A stretch of 28,850 nucleotides of DNA from CAZABP01 sp964483245. GTDB taxonomy: Bacteria; Planctomycetota; UBA1135; UBA2386. The notes beneath the pieces were generated by a model. That model did no database searches, was not told the DNA's origin, and worked only from the letters and a program-made list of their open reading frames with translations. The stretch's first letter is position 1. Each line of letters begins with the position of its first letter. Shown piece by piece: positions 1 to 6,597 of this stretch. The DNA is taken from positions 1 through 28,850 of the forward strand of contig CAZABP010000054.1 in NCBI GenBank assembly GCA_964483245.1. The letters are read 5' to 3'. A program made the position numbers and the translations under genes.

Positions 1-2
1 GC

Positions 3-1052
3 GAGCGGATCACCATCGACGAGTACTACCGCTGGATCTTCGAGAACTCGGTGCCGGGGTTGCCGGAGGCGGCGGCGAAGGTCGGGCTGTCGCCGCTGGA
101 GTACATGCGCCGGCACGGCGCGTTCCTCGTGCAGCGCGACGTCTACCGCACGCACGAGTCGCCGGTCACCGGCGGCGAGCGCGACGAAGCCACCGCGGTC
201 GTACGCAAGGACGGCAAACCGGTCGGCGTGCTGGTCGAGGGCAAGGCGATGGCCGGCTTCCCGACGCCGAGCCGGCGGCTCGAGATCCACTCGCCGACGA
301 TGGCAGAGTGGGGTTGGCCGGAATACGCCGAGTCGACCTACATCGAGAGTCACGTCGACGAGCAGCGGATCGACCGCAAGAACCAGGAGTTCGTGCTGGT
401 CTCGACGTTCCGCCTGCCGACGTTGATCCACACGCGTTCGGCCAACTCGAAGTGGCTGAGCGAGCTGTCGAACACGAATCCGGTCTGGATGCACCCCGAC
501 GACGCACGGCTGGTCGACGTCGAGACCGGAGACCTCGTCCGCGTGACGACGCGGATCGGCTACTACGTCAACCGCGTCTGGGTCACCGAGGGGATCCGGC
601 CCGGCGTCGTCGCCTGCAGCCACCACATGGGGCGCTGGAAGCTCGAGCAGGACCCACAGGGCGTCAATCGCTGGCAGCAGCATGCGGCGAAGCTCGAGCA
701 GCTCGCGCCAGGGCGTTACCGGATGCGCCGCGTGCGCGACGTGGAACCGTTTGCGAGCCGTGACCCGGATGCGAAGCGCGTATGGTGGACCGACGGCGGC
801 GTGCACCAGAACTTCACGTTCCCGGTGCAGCCGGATCCGGTCTCCGGCATGCACTGCTGGCACCAGCTCGTGTCGGTCTACAAGGCGCGCGAGGACGACG
901 AGTACGGCGACGTCGTCGTCGACACGAAGAAGTCGATGGAAGTGTTCCACGAGTGGATGGCGAGGGCGCGGCCGGCGGCGGGGCCGCTGCGCCGGCCGCT
1001 GCACTTCAAGCGGGTCGTGCGTCCGGCGGAGTCGGCGTTCCGGCTGGCATAG
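3..1052 (+). CDS. Molybdopterin oxidoreductase, C-terminal part (5' end off the window)
   Basis: The frame is open from the first bases of the window, reading ERITIDEYYRW before any start codon, so this is the last 349 residues of a longer gene. The fragment carries the molybdopterin-dinucleotide-binding domain typical of the C-terminus of the DMSO reductase/formate dehydrogenase superfamily: a FRLPTLIHTRSANSKW stretch, then NPVWMHPDDARLVDVETGD, then an SHHMGRW segment. Family members are periplasmic or cytoplasmic Mo/W-bis-MGD enzymes that oxidise or reduce small substrates. The catalytic N-terminal half and any Fe-S motif are outside the window, so the substrate cannot be named. The last 47 bases overlap the convergent gene on the minus strand. 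A GTG at 51 is open but lies inside the domain and is not the start. Confidence 0.85.
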   Translation, partial: ERITIDEYYRWIFENSVPGLPEAAAKVGLSPLEYMRRHGAFLVQRDVYRTHESPVTGGERDEATAVVRKDGKPVGVLVEGKAMAGFPTPSRRLEIHSPTMAEWGWPEYAESTYIESHVDEQRIDRKNQEFVLVSTFRLPTLIHTRSANSKWLSELSNTNPVWMHPDDARLVDVETGDLVRVTTRIGYYVNRVWVTEGIRPGVVACSHHMGRWKLEQDPQGVNRWQQHAAKLEQLAPGRYRMRRVRDVEPFASRDPDAKRVWWTDGGVHQNFTFPVQPDPVSGMHCWHQLVSVYKAREDDEYGDVVVDTKKSMEVFHEWMARARPAAGPLRRPLHFKRVVRPAESAFRLA

Positions 1053-2373
1053 CGCCTGGCGCGTCGCCGGCAGCCTTTGCGTGTTGGCGGCCCAGACGCG
1101 CGCACAGCAGCGCCCATGCGGCCGTGACCGGCACGAGTGCGGCGGTGAAGACGAGGACGTGCGGGCCGATGGCTCGCACGAGCTCGAACACCCAAGCGAA
1201 CGCGGCGTCGCTCGTGCGATAGACGAACACGTCGATGCAGTTCTTCGCCTTGTACTTGTCCTCGCGCGGGACGACCGTGAACAAGACCTCCTGCGCCGGT
1301 TTCGCGAGCGCGAAGTGGCTTGCGCGGCGCAGGACCGCAACGGCGATGATCAGCCACAGCGACATCCCCGCCGCCAAGAGACCGAACGTCGCCAGCGTCA
1401 GGACCGGCACGATCGCCAGACACGCTGCGATCCCGTACCAGCGCAGCAGCCGGCCGGCCAGGAACAGCTGCAGCAGCAGCGTCGCGCTCTGCGCGGCGAA
1501 TTCGAGCCGGGCGAACACCTGCGTGCGCAGCTCCTCCTCGGCGATCGCCGCAGACACGATCGTCTGCTGCTCGAAGTACACGAACGTAGACGTCCCGGTG
1601 AACAGCACGACATAGGCACCGATGCCGAGCAGGTACGGCGAGTCGACCAGCGCGCGGAGACCGGCCAGCGCCGCGCGTAGCGTGACCTGCGGCTGCCGGT
1701 CATCCCGCGCGCCTGCGCGTACATCACAACGGCGGCCGAGCAGCACGAGCACCAGCGCTGCGAATTCGAACAGCAGGACCGACACCAGCAGCAGCTCGGC
1801 AGGGCCGATCCAGCTCAGCTCGATCAGCCGGTCGGCCGCGAACAATCCGGTCAACGCCCCGGTCGTCCCGCCGGCCGAGATCAGCCCGAACAGCCGCTTC
1901 CCCTGCTGGCTGCGGAACAGGTCGGCCAGGAACCCCCAGAACGTCGTGACCAGCAGCAGGTTGAACACGCTGATCCAGATGAACAGCGCGATCGCGATGC
2001 CGCGGCGCAGATCGCCGCCGGTGAAGCGCAGCCCGAACCAGAACAGGAGGCTCGTCAGCGCCACCACGTGCAACACGAGCGGCACGTAGCGCGCGCGGCC
2101 GAGCTTCGTCACGGCGGCGCCGACGATCGGTACCAGCGCCAGCGTCACGACGAACGTGCCTGTGAACATCCAGGCGAGGTTGGGCCGGTCCGCGGCGCCG
2201 ACCTCGTCGCGCAGCGGCCGCACCAGGAAGTAGCCGGCGAGGATCAGGAAGAACGCCGAGAAGGCCAGCGCGACCGGCGCTTCCTCGCCGGGCTGCAGGC
2301 CCAGCACGCGGCGCGCGAAGTTCTGCTGCAGTCCGGACGTCCGCGGTCCGACAGGATCCTCGCTGCGCTGCAC
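1006..2373 (-). CDS. ATP/ADP-translocase-like (Npt/Tlc-type) MFS membrane protein
   Basis: This 455-residue polytopic membrane protein has about 12 hydrophobic segments. The segment FFLILAGYFLVRPLRDEVG near residues 40-58 resembles the N-terminal signature (YYxLRPLRDE) of the NTP/NDP exchange transporter family, best known from intracellular bacteria and plastids but also found in free-living bacteria as MFS-like proteins. A GKRLFGLISAGGTTGALTG segment follows around residues 180-200. The transported substrate in a free-living host is unknown. The start is a GTG at 2373, and other starts downstream are possible. Its 5' end is only 29 bases from the divergent gene at 2403, so both promoters must lie in very little space. 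Its 3' end overlaps the molybdopterin enzyme gene by 47 bases. The C-terminal tail is rich in Ala and Pro. Confidence 0.65.
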   Translation of the reverse strand: MQRSEDPVGPRTSGLQQNFARRVLGLQPGEEAPVALAFSAFFLILAGYFLVRPLRDEVGAADRPNLAWMFTGTFVVTLALVPIVGAAVTKLGRARYVPLVLHVVALTSLLFWFGLRFTGGDLRRGIAIALFIWISVFNLLLVTTFWGFLADLFRSQQGKRLFGLISAGGTTGALTGLFAADRLIELSWIGPAELLLVSVLLFEFAALVLVLLGRRCDVRAGARDDRQPQVTLRAALAGLRALVDSPYLLGIGAYVVLFTGTSTFVYFEQQTIVSAAIAEEELRTQVFARLEFAAQSATLLLQLFLAGRLLRWYGIAACLAIVPVLTLATFGLLAAGMSLWLIIAVAVLRRASHFALAKPAQEVLFTVVPREDKYKAKNCIDVFVYRTSDAAFAWVFELVRAIGPHVLVFTAALVPVTAAWALLCARLGRQHAKAAGDAPGAMPAGTPTPPDARPA

Positions 2374-2402
2374 GGGCGCTTTCTACGGGGAGCCGCGATC
2401 GG

Positions 2403-3968
2403 ATGCGGAACGAAATGACGAAGCACGAGGGAGCACGGCGCGGCGCGCAGGCAGCGCCGCTGACGCTGCTCCTGCTGTGTGCGTCCCCGGCTCTGCTGCC
2501 GGCGCAACGCAGCGCGCGCAGCGCATTCGAGCAGCTCGCGCCGCAGCTCGACTGCCTCGAGCCGAGCGACTTCGAGCTCGGCCGCGCGCCGGCAGAGCTC
2601 GCTCCGCTGGCGCGGCACCCGCGCCGCGAGCTGGAGCCGTTGCTCGGCCATCCGGATCCGCGCGTGCGCGCGCTCGCACTCTGCATGTTGGCACAGCAGG
2701 CGGATCCGCGCGCGCTGCCGGCGATGGTCGCCCTCGCGTTCGATCCGGCGCCGGCGCCGCCGGGACGTCAGTTGCATGCGGTCGCGCTGGCGCGACCTGG
2801 GCAGGCGAAAGGCCCACCGTGGTCACCACGCCCACAGACGGTCGGGCAGCTCGCGACGGCGTTCGTCACGATGTACCTCGAGGCGGCCGGGTCCTACGGC
2901 GGCGTCGAAGGGACCGAGCATCAACCGGGGTTCGCCGAGTACTGGGCCGCGCGTCGCAACCGGACCCACTGCCTGAGCTGGTTCGCGCTCGATCTGCAGC
3001 GGGCGAGCCAGCGATCGTTCCCGCTGCCGGAGGATGCCGGCCCGGCGATCGCCGCGCTGCGCGCGCGCATCGACGCGCTCGCGCCGGACTACCGCGCCTG
3101 GGTCCTGCTCGCGCTCGCGGCACCTTGGGAGACCGGAGGCTCGGAGCCGGGCGCGGAGGCGCTCGCACCGGAGGCGGACCTGGTCGCGGCGGCGCAGGCG
3201 CTCGGCGGCGATGAGATCCTGCGGCTGCTGCGCGGACAGGCGCGCTTCCCGGCTGACCCGGACTTCCGCTACGGCGACCACTCCCCCTTTGCGCACAGGC
3301 GGGTCGTGCCGTTCCTGCTGCAGCACGCGCGCGAGCTGCTCGGTCCCGAGCATGCGGCGGAGCTGCGTGCGCTCGGCCTGCGTCATCTCGCGCGCGAGCC
3401 GGTCGGGAGATCGCCGGCGCTGGTCACGGCGCGCTGGTTCACGGCGGCGGCGGAGCTGGATCCGGAGCATGCGGGCGAGATCCTGCGGGACGCGCTCGCG
3501 CGGTTCGCCGGTCCGCAGGACACCGACGCGCAGGACCACCGCGCGCGCCTGGCACTGGCGCTGTGGGTGCAGCGCGGACCAATGGAGCTACCACGCGTGT
3601 TGGACTGGTTCTTCGCCGAGGAACTGCAGCGCGGTGCATTCGGGTTCGGACGCACGCGGTTCGCTGCCGAGCTCGGCGGCGCGGAGCGGCGCGAGCTGTT
3701 GCGCGCGATCCTCGCCGACGCACGCCTCCCGTCGCTCGACTGGCAGACGCTGCGCGGTCTCGCCGAGGCCGCCAACCAACACGCGACGGAGCCGGTCATC
3801 CCGGCGGCCGTGCTGCGCGACCTCGGGCACCCGTTCGGGATGGGGCACTATCACTGGCAGCGGGACGCCGCCCGCGAGCAGCATCCCGCCGCGACGGCGG
3901 CGCTCGAAGCGGAGCTCGCGCGGTGGCGCGCCGCGCTGGCCGCCTGGGCGCAGGGCCGGCGGGACTGA
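2403..3968 (+). CDS. Secreted protein of unknown function with HEAT-like helical repeats
   Basis: The product is 521 residues. A positively charged N-terminus (MTKHEGARR) is followed by a hydrophobic stretch (APLTLLLLCASPALLPAQ), which reads as a Sec signal peptide cleaved near Ala-Gln. Residues 60-115 contain a HEAT-like pattern (HPDPRVRALALCMLAQQADPRALPAMVALAF). The rest is Ala/Leu/Arg-rich and predicted mostly helical. I do not recognise catalytic motifs. The start could be ATG 2403 or ATG 2415. It is divergent from the translocase-like gene and 72 bases upstream of the radical SAM gene, with a small inverted repeat (3988-3993 with 4005-4010) between them. It may be a periplasmic scaffold or sensor, but no function can be assigned. 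Confidence 0.75.
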   Translation: MRNEMTKHEGARRGAQAAPLTLLLLCASPALLPAQRSARSAFEQLAPQLDCLEPSDFELGRAPAELAPLARHPRRELEPLLGHPDPRVRALALCMLAQQADPRALPAMVALAFDPAPAPPGRQLHAVALARPGQAKGPPWSPRPQTVGQLATAFVTMYLEAAGSYGGVEGTEHQPGFAEYWAARRNRTHCLSWFALDLQRASQRSFPLPEDAGPAIAALRARIDALAPDYRAWVLLALAAPWETGGSEPGAEALAPEADLVAAAQALGGDEILRLLRGQARFPADPDFRYGDHSPFAHRRVVPFLLQHARELLGPEHAAELRALGLRHLAREPVGRSPALVTARWFTAAAELDPEHAGEILRDALARFAGPQDTDAQDHRARLALALWVQRGPMELPRVLDWFFAEELQRGAFGFGRTRFAAELGGAERRELLRAILADARLPSLDWQTLRGLAEAANQHATEPVIPAAVLRDLGHPFGMGHYHWQRDAAREQHPAATAALEAELARWRAALAAWAQGRRD

Positions 3969-4040
3969 CGCGGAGCGCCACCCCCACCGGCACTTCAGCG
4001 CGCGGTGCCGCATGGCCGATCCACGAGCCGGAAGGATCGC

Positions 4041-5327
4041 ATGGCGAACGGTTTCCCGCTGCCGACGAGCGAGATCCACAACTGGGTCTGCTATCTGACT
4101 GCGCGCTGCAACTTCGCGTGCGACTACTGCATCCAGAAGCCGGGCATGATCCCGGGGCAGAAGCGCAAGCCGTGGGGTCGCTACGAAGAGCTGACCGGCC
4201 GGCAGTGGGTCGACGCGCTGAACGAGTATCCGGTCCGCCCGGAGCATCCGTTGATCCTGACCGGCGGTGAACCGTCGCTGCACCGCGACTTCTACTTCAT
4301 CGCGTCGCACCTCGAGGGCTACGACCTCGACCTGACCTCCAACCTGACGTTCGACATCGAACGGCTCGCGCGCGAGATGAACGCGCGCGGCAAGCGGTTC
4401 AAGACCAGCTTCCACACGTACCACCCGAAGTTCATCACGCCGGAGCGCTGGCTCGAGCAGGCGCTGCGCTTGCGCGACAGCGGGATCGTCGAGGCGCCGG
4501 TGTTCTCGATGGTGAACCTGGATCGATTCCCGCACTTCCGCGACGACGAGCACGACCGCAACGTCGCGGTGCTGCGCGAGCTGGCCGAGCGGCGCGGGCT
4601 GGTCTACCAGTTCAACGAGTTCCGCGGCCCGCACATGGGCAAGCCGTTCGACCGCACGCACGTGTCGCGGATCGACTGCACGAGTGCCTGGGTCAACATC
4701 GCGCCGGACGGCGAGATCTACAACTGCCAGTACCACCTGACCGTGCGCAAGAACCCGTTCGGCAACATCACGCGGATCGCCGAGGTCACGCCGCTGCCGC
4801 CATTCGGGACCTTCTTCGCCTGTGGTGACTTCGGGATGTGCGATCCGTGCCACGAGAACTCCGGTCACGGCGCGTTCCGCGACGCGGAGGGGCGCGTGTT
4901 CCGGCGCACCGACCACGACGAGCGCGTGTATCTGCGCGAGATGGATCCCACGGCGATCAAGGCGGTCGCGAAGCGATACTTCGCGCAAGGCCAGCTCGAC
5001 CTCGCGCGCCACACGCTGCTTGCCGCGATGAGCCGCGACCAGCAGGCCGGCGTCGAGGACTACGAGACCTGGGCGGACCTCGGGGTCACGCTGTACGAGT
5101 GCGGCGAGAAGCGCGGCGCGCTCGCGGCGCTGCTGCATGCGATCGAAGGCGGGATCACGCGGATCGAGACGGTCTGCTCGGCGCTGATCGTCGCTCGCGA
5201 GCTGGAGCTGGTCCCGCTGGCGCGCGAACGGATCCGGCCCCGGGTCGGCGACGTCGAGCTGACGCGGATCGAGCAGGCGCTCGACGCGACGTTCCTGCCC
5301 GCGCCGCCGGACCCCGCCGCGGTCTGA
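4041..5327 (+). CDS. Radical SAM enzyme with C-terminal Cys cluster and TPR-like tail
   Basis: The protein is 428 residues. Residues 22-30 read RCNFACDYC, the CxxxCxxC motif that binds the [4Fe-4S] cluster which cleaves S-adenosylmethionine. GGEP at 75-78 is the SAM-binding motif. Further Cys residues appear in IAPDGEIYNC and in ACGDFGMCDPCHENSG, which resembles an auxiliary SPASM/twitch-type cluster region. The last 110 residues have TPR-like helical pairs (DLARHTLLAAM, TWADLGVTLYECGEKRGALAALLHAI). I chose ATG 4041 because a GGAAGGA ribosome-binding site lies at 4030-4036. An in-frame ATG at 4005 lacks one. The stop is two bases before the glycosyltransferase start, so the two are co-translated. 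The substrate is unknown. The pairing suggests modification of a glycan or a peptide, but this is inference. Confidence 0.85.
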   Translation: MANGFPLPTSEIHNWVCYLTARCNFACDYCIQKPGMIPGQKRKPWGRYEELTGRQWVDALNEYPVRPEHPLILTGGEPSLHRDFYFIASHLEGYDLDLTSNLTFDIERLAREMNARGKRFKTSFHTYHPKFITPERWLEQALRLRDSGIVEAPVFSMVNLDRFPHFRDDEHDRNVAVLRELAERRGLVYQFNEFRGPHMGKPFDRTHVSRIDCTSAWVNIAPDGEIYNCQYHLTVRKNPFGNITRIAEVTPLPPFGTFFACGDFGMCDPCHENSGHGAFRDAEGRVFRRTDHDERVYLREMDPTAIKAVAKRYFAQGQLDLARHTLLAAMSRDQQAGVEDYETWADLGVTLYECGEKRGALAALLHAIEGGITRIETVCSALIVARELELVPLARERIRPRVGDVELTRIEQALDATFLPAPPDPAAV

Positions 5328-5329
5328 CC

Positions 5330-6232
5330 ATGCGGATCCTGATCCGGCTGCTCGGGCCCTGGGGCTTCGGCGACCTGCTGTGTGCCGACCCGATGCTGAC
5401 CGGCCTGGTCGAGCGGCACGGTCCGGACACCGAGCTGTGGCTGGAGGGTCGCCCGGGGAACCTGATCCACCACCCGGCCGTGCGCGGGCTCGCGGGCCCG
5501 GGATTCACCGCCGACGAGACGATCGAAGTCCGGCTGTTCACGCATCTGCCCGCGGCCGACTACGCGCGGCTCGAAGCGATGCCGAGCCTGATCGACCACA
5601 TGTGCAGCTACGCCGGGGTCACGCCGACCAACCGGAAACCGAACCTGTACCTGAGCCCCGACGACCGGTTGCGCGCGGCGGCGACCGGGATCGGCCGGTT
5701 GCGGCGCCCGCGCATCGCGCTCTGCACTGACTTCAGCGACCCGTTGCGCCACTGGCCGGCAGCGCGGTGGCGCGAGGTCGGCGAGACGCTGCGGGCCAAC
5801 GGGGCCAGCCTCGTCGAGGTCGGCAGCCAGGACCGGCTCGGGCTCGGACTCGACCTCGTCGGCCAGCTCTCGCTGCGCGAGACGGCAGCCGTGCTGGAGC
5901 AGTGCGACCTGTTCGTCGGGCACAACTCGGGACTGTTCCACTACGCGCAGGCGGCCGGCACCCCGTGCGTGACGCTGTTCTCGCTGGCGACGCCGGAGAG
6001 GTTCCTGCATCCCGGTGCGCGGGTCCGGCCGGTCCAGGCGGACCTGCCTTGCAAGGATTGCATGACGCGCTGCTTCGCCACGATGCGGCGGCGCGGGTGC
6101 ATCAGCTCGCCACGCGGGCTCTGCATGCTCGAGATCCAGCCGGCCGACGTGCTCGAAGCGGTCGCCGACATGCTCGAGCAGATCGCGCGCACGCGCGCGC
6201 AGGGTGTTGCAGGTCTCGTGCGCATTCCCTAG
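5330..6232 (+). CDS. Glycosyltransferase family 9 (heptosyltransferase-like)
   Basis: The protein is 300 residues. The N-terminus MRILIRLLGPWGFGDLLCADPM matches the GT9 opening (xxIRxxxxGDxLLxxP). The C-terminal donor-binding half has the family signature DLFVGHNSGLFHYAQAAGTP followed by LFSLATPERFLHPG. A Cys-rich loop (PCKDCMTRC, later GLCM) is common in GT9 proteins. Family members transfer heptose or related ADP-sugars to lipopolysaccharide core or other cell-envelope glycans at the cytoplasmic face. ATG 5330 lies two bases after the radical SAM stop. A longer upstream frame exists but would overlap that gene entirely, so I reject it. The acceptor cannot be deduced. Confidence 0.88.
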   Translation: MRILIRLLGPWGFGDLLCADPMLTGLVERHGPDTELWLEGRPGNLIHHPAVRGLAGPGFTADETIEVRLFTHLPAADYARLEAMPSLIDHMCSYAGVTPTNRKPNLYLSPDDRLRAAATGIGRLRRPRIALCTDFSDPLRHWPAARWREVGETLRANGASLVEVGSQDRLGLGLDLVGQLSLRETAAVLEQCDLFVGHNSGLFHYAQAAGTPCVTLFSLATPERFLHPGARVRPVQADLPCKDCMTRCFATMRRRGCISSPRGLCMLEIQPADVLEAVADMLEQIARTRAQGVAGLVRIP

Positions 6233-6411
6233 CTTCCCCCGGTCCGGTTTCGGCCGGACTGGAAGCAACCGACCTGACGCTCGGAGTTGTCCGCACGCGG
6301 CACCGCCGGCGGCAGGTGGGCCCGGCTTCGGAAATCGTCCCGAAGTCGGGGTCTACCGGAACATCCCCAGCGGCTCGACGCAGAACTCCCTCGGCGTCGA
6401 GCCGTTTTTTT
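6233..6411 (+). ncRNA. Structured 3' trailer or candidate small RNA with three hairpins
   Basis: Directly after the glycosyltransferase stop there are three stem-loops in a row. The first is 6233-6265: CTTCC pairs with GGAAG, then a CCC bulge, then GGTCCGG pairs with CCGGACT around a TTTCGG loop. The second is 6321-6350: CCCGGCTTCGG pairs with CCGAAGTCGGG with one G-U pair and an 8-nt loop. The third is the terminator at 6371-6411. No reading frame with gene-like features covers this stretch. It could be a processed mRNA trailer or an independent small RNA. I could not match it to SRP RNA, 6S, tmRNA or a tRNA. Confidence 0.3.
6371..6411 (+). terminator. Rho-independent terminator after the radical SAM/GT9 pair
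   Basis: A perfect 11-bp stem, CGGCTCGACGC (6371-6381) with GCGTCGAGCCG (6394-6404), encloses a 12-nt loop and is followed at once by seven T (6405-6411). This is a textbook intrinsic terminator for plus-strand transcription. It sits about 140 bases after the glycosyltransferase stop. Confidence 0.9.
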
Positions 6412-6443
6412 GCCCGTTGGAATGCGCGTGAGTTGCGGGCGCT

Positions 6444-6477
6444 NNNNNNNNNNCCCGCCCCCCCCCCCCCCCCCCCC
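6444..6477. other. Scaffold gap (10 N) and homopolymer C run
   Basis: Positions 6444-6453 are N, then CCCG, then 20 consecutive C (6458-6477). Ten N is a common scaffolder placeholder rather than a measured gap size. The C run is probably both the cause of the break and itself of uncertain length. Confidence 0.95.
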
Positions 6478-6531
6478 ACCACCCCCCGCCCGGCTCGGAC
6501 CGGGCGCCCCGCCCCGCGACCGAGCGGGATG

Positions 6532-6561
6532 GGGTTCGGGATCGGGTTCGGGTTCGGGATC
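6532..6561 (+). repeat. Five tandem hexamers of GGG(T/A)TC
   Basis: Units read GGGTTC, GGGATC, GGGTTC, GGGTTC, GGGATC without interruption. The four-plus GGG runs at regular spacing could form a G-quadruplex on the plus strand. It lies between the gap and the end of aspS. Confidence 0.8.
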
Positions 6562-6597
6562 GTTCTGGCGGTGCGGGCGGGCCACACTAGGGCGCAG

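Larger units (their letters stand above)
6412..6597. other. Non-coding stretch with assembly gap and low-complexity DNA
   Basis: Together with the trailer this forms a 365-base interval without a gene, between two convergent transcription units. It contains ten N (6444-6453), a 20-base C run (6458-6477), a GCCCGG/CCGGGC hairpin (6488-6505) and a short hexamer repeat. I see no credible gene. The true length of the gap is unknown, so a small gene could be missing. Confidence 0.8.

Noticed and set aside
6233..6411. SRP RNA, 6S RNA or tRNA in the structured trailer
   Set aside because: The GGAAGCAACC near 6261 recalls the SRP loop, but the required GGTCAGG partner and fold are absent. There is no T-loop or acceptor for a tRNA, and no long central-bulge hairpin for 6S.
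6488..6505. Terminator for aspS on the minus strand
   Set aside because: GCCCGG/CCGGGC forms a hairpin, but on the minus strand it is followed by G-rich sequence, not a T tract.
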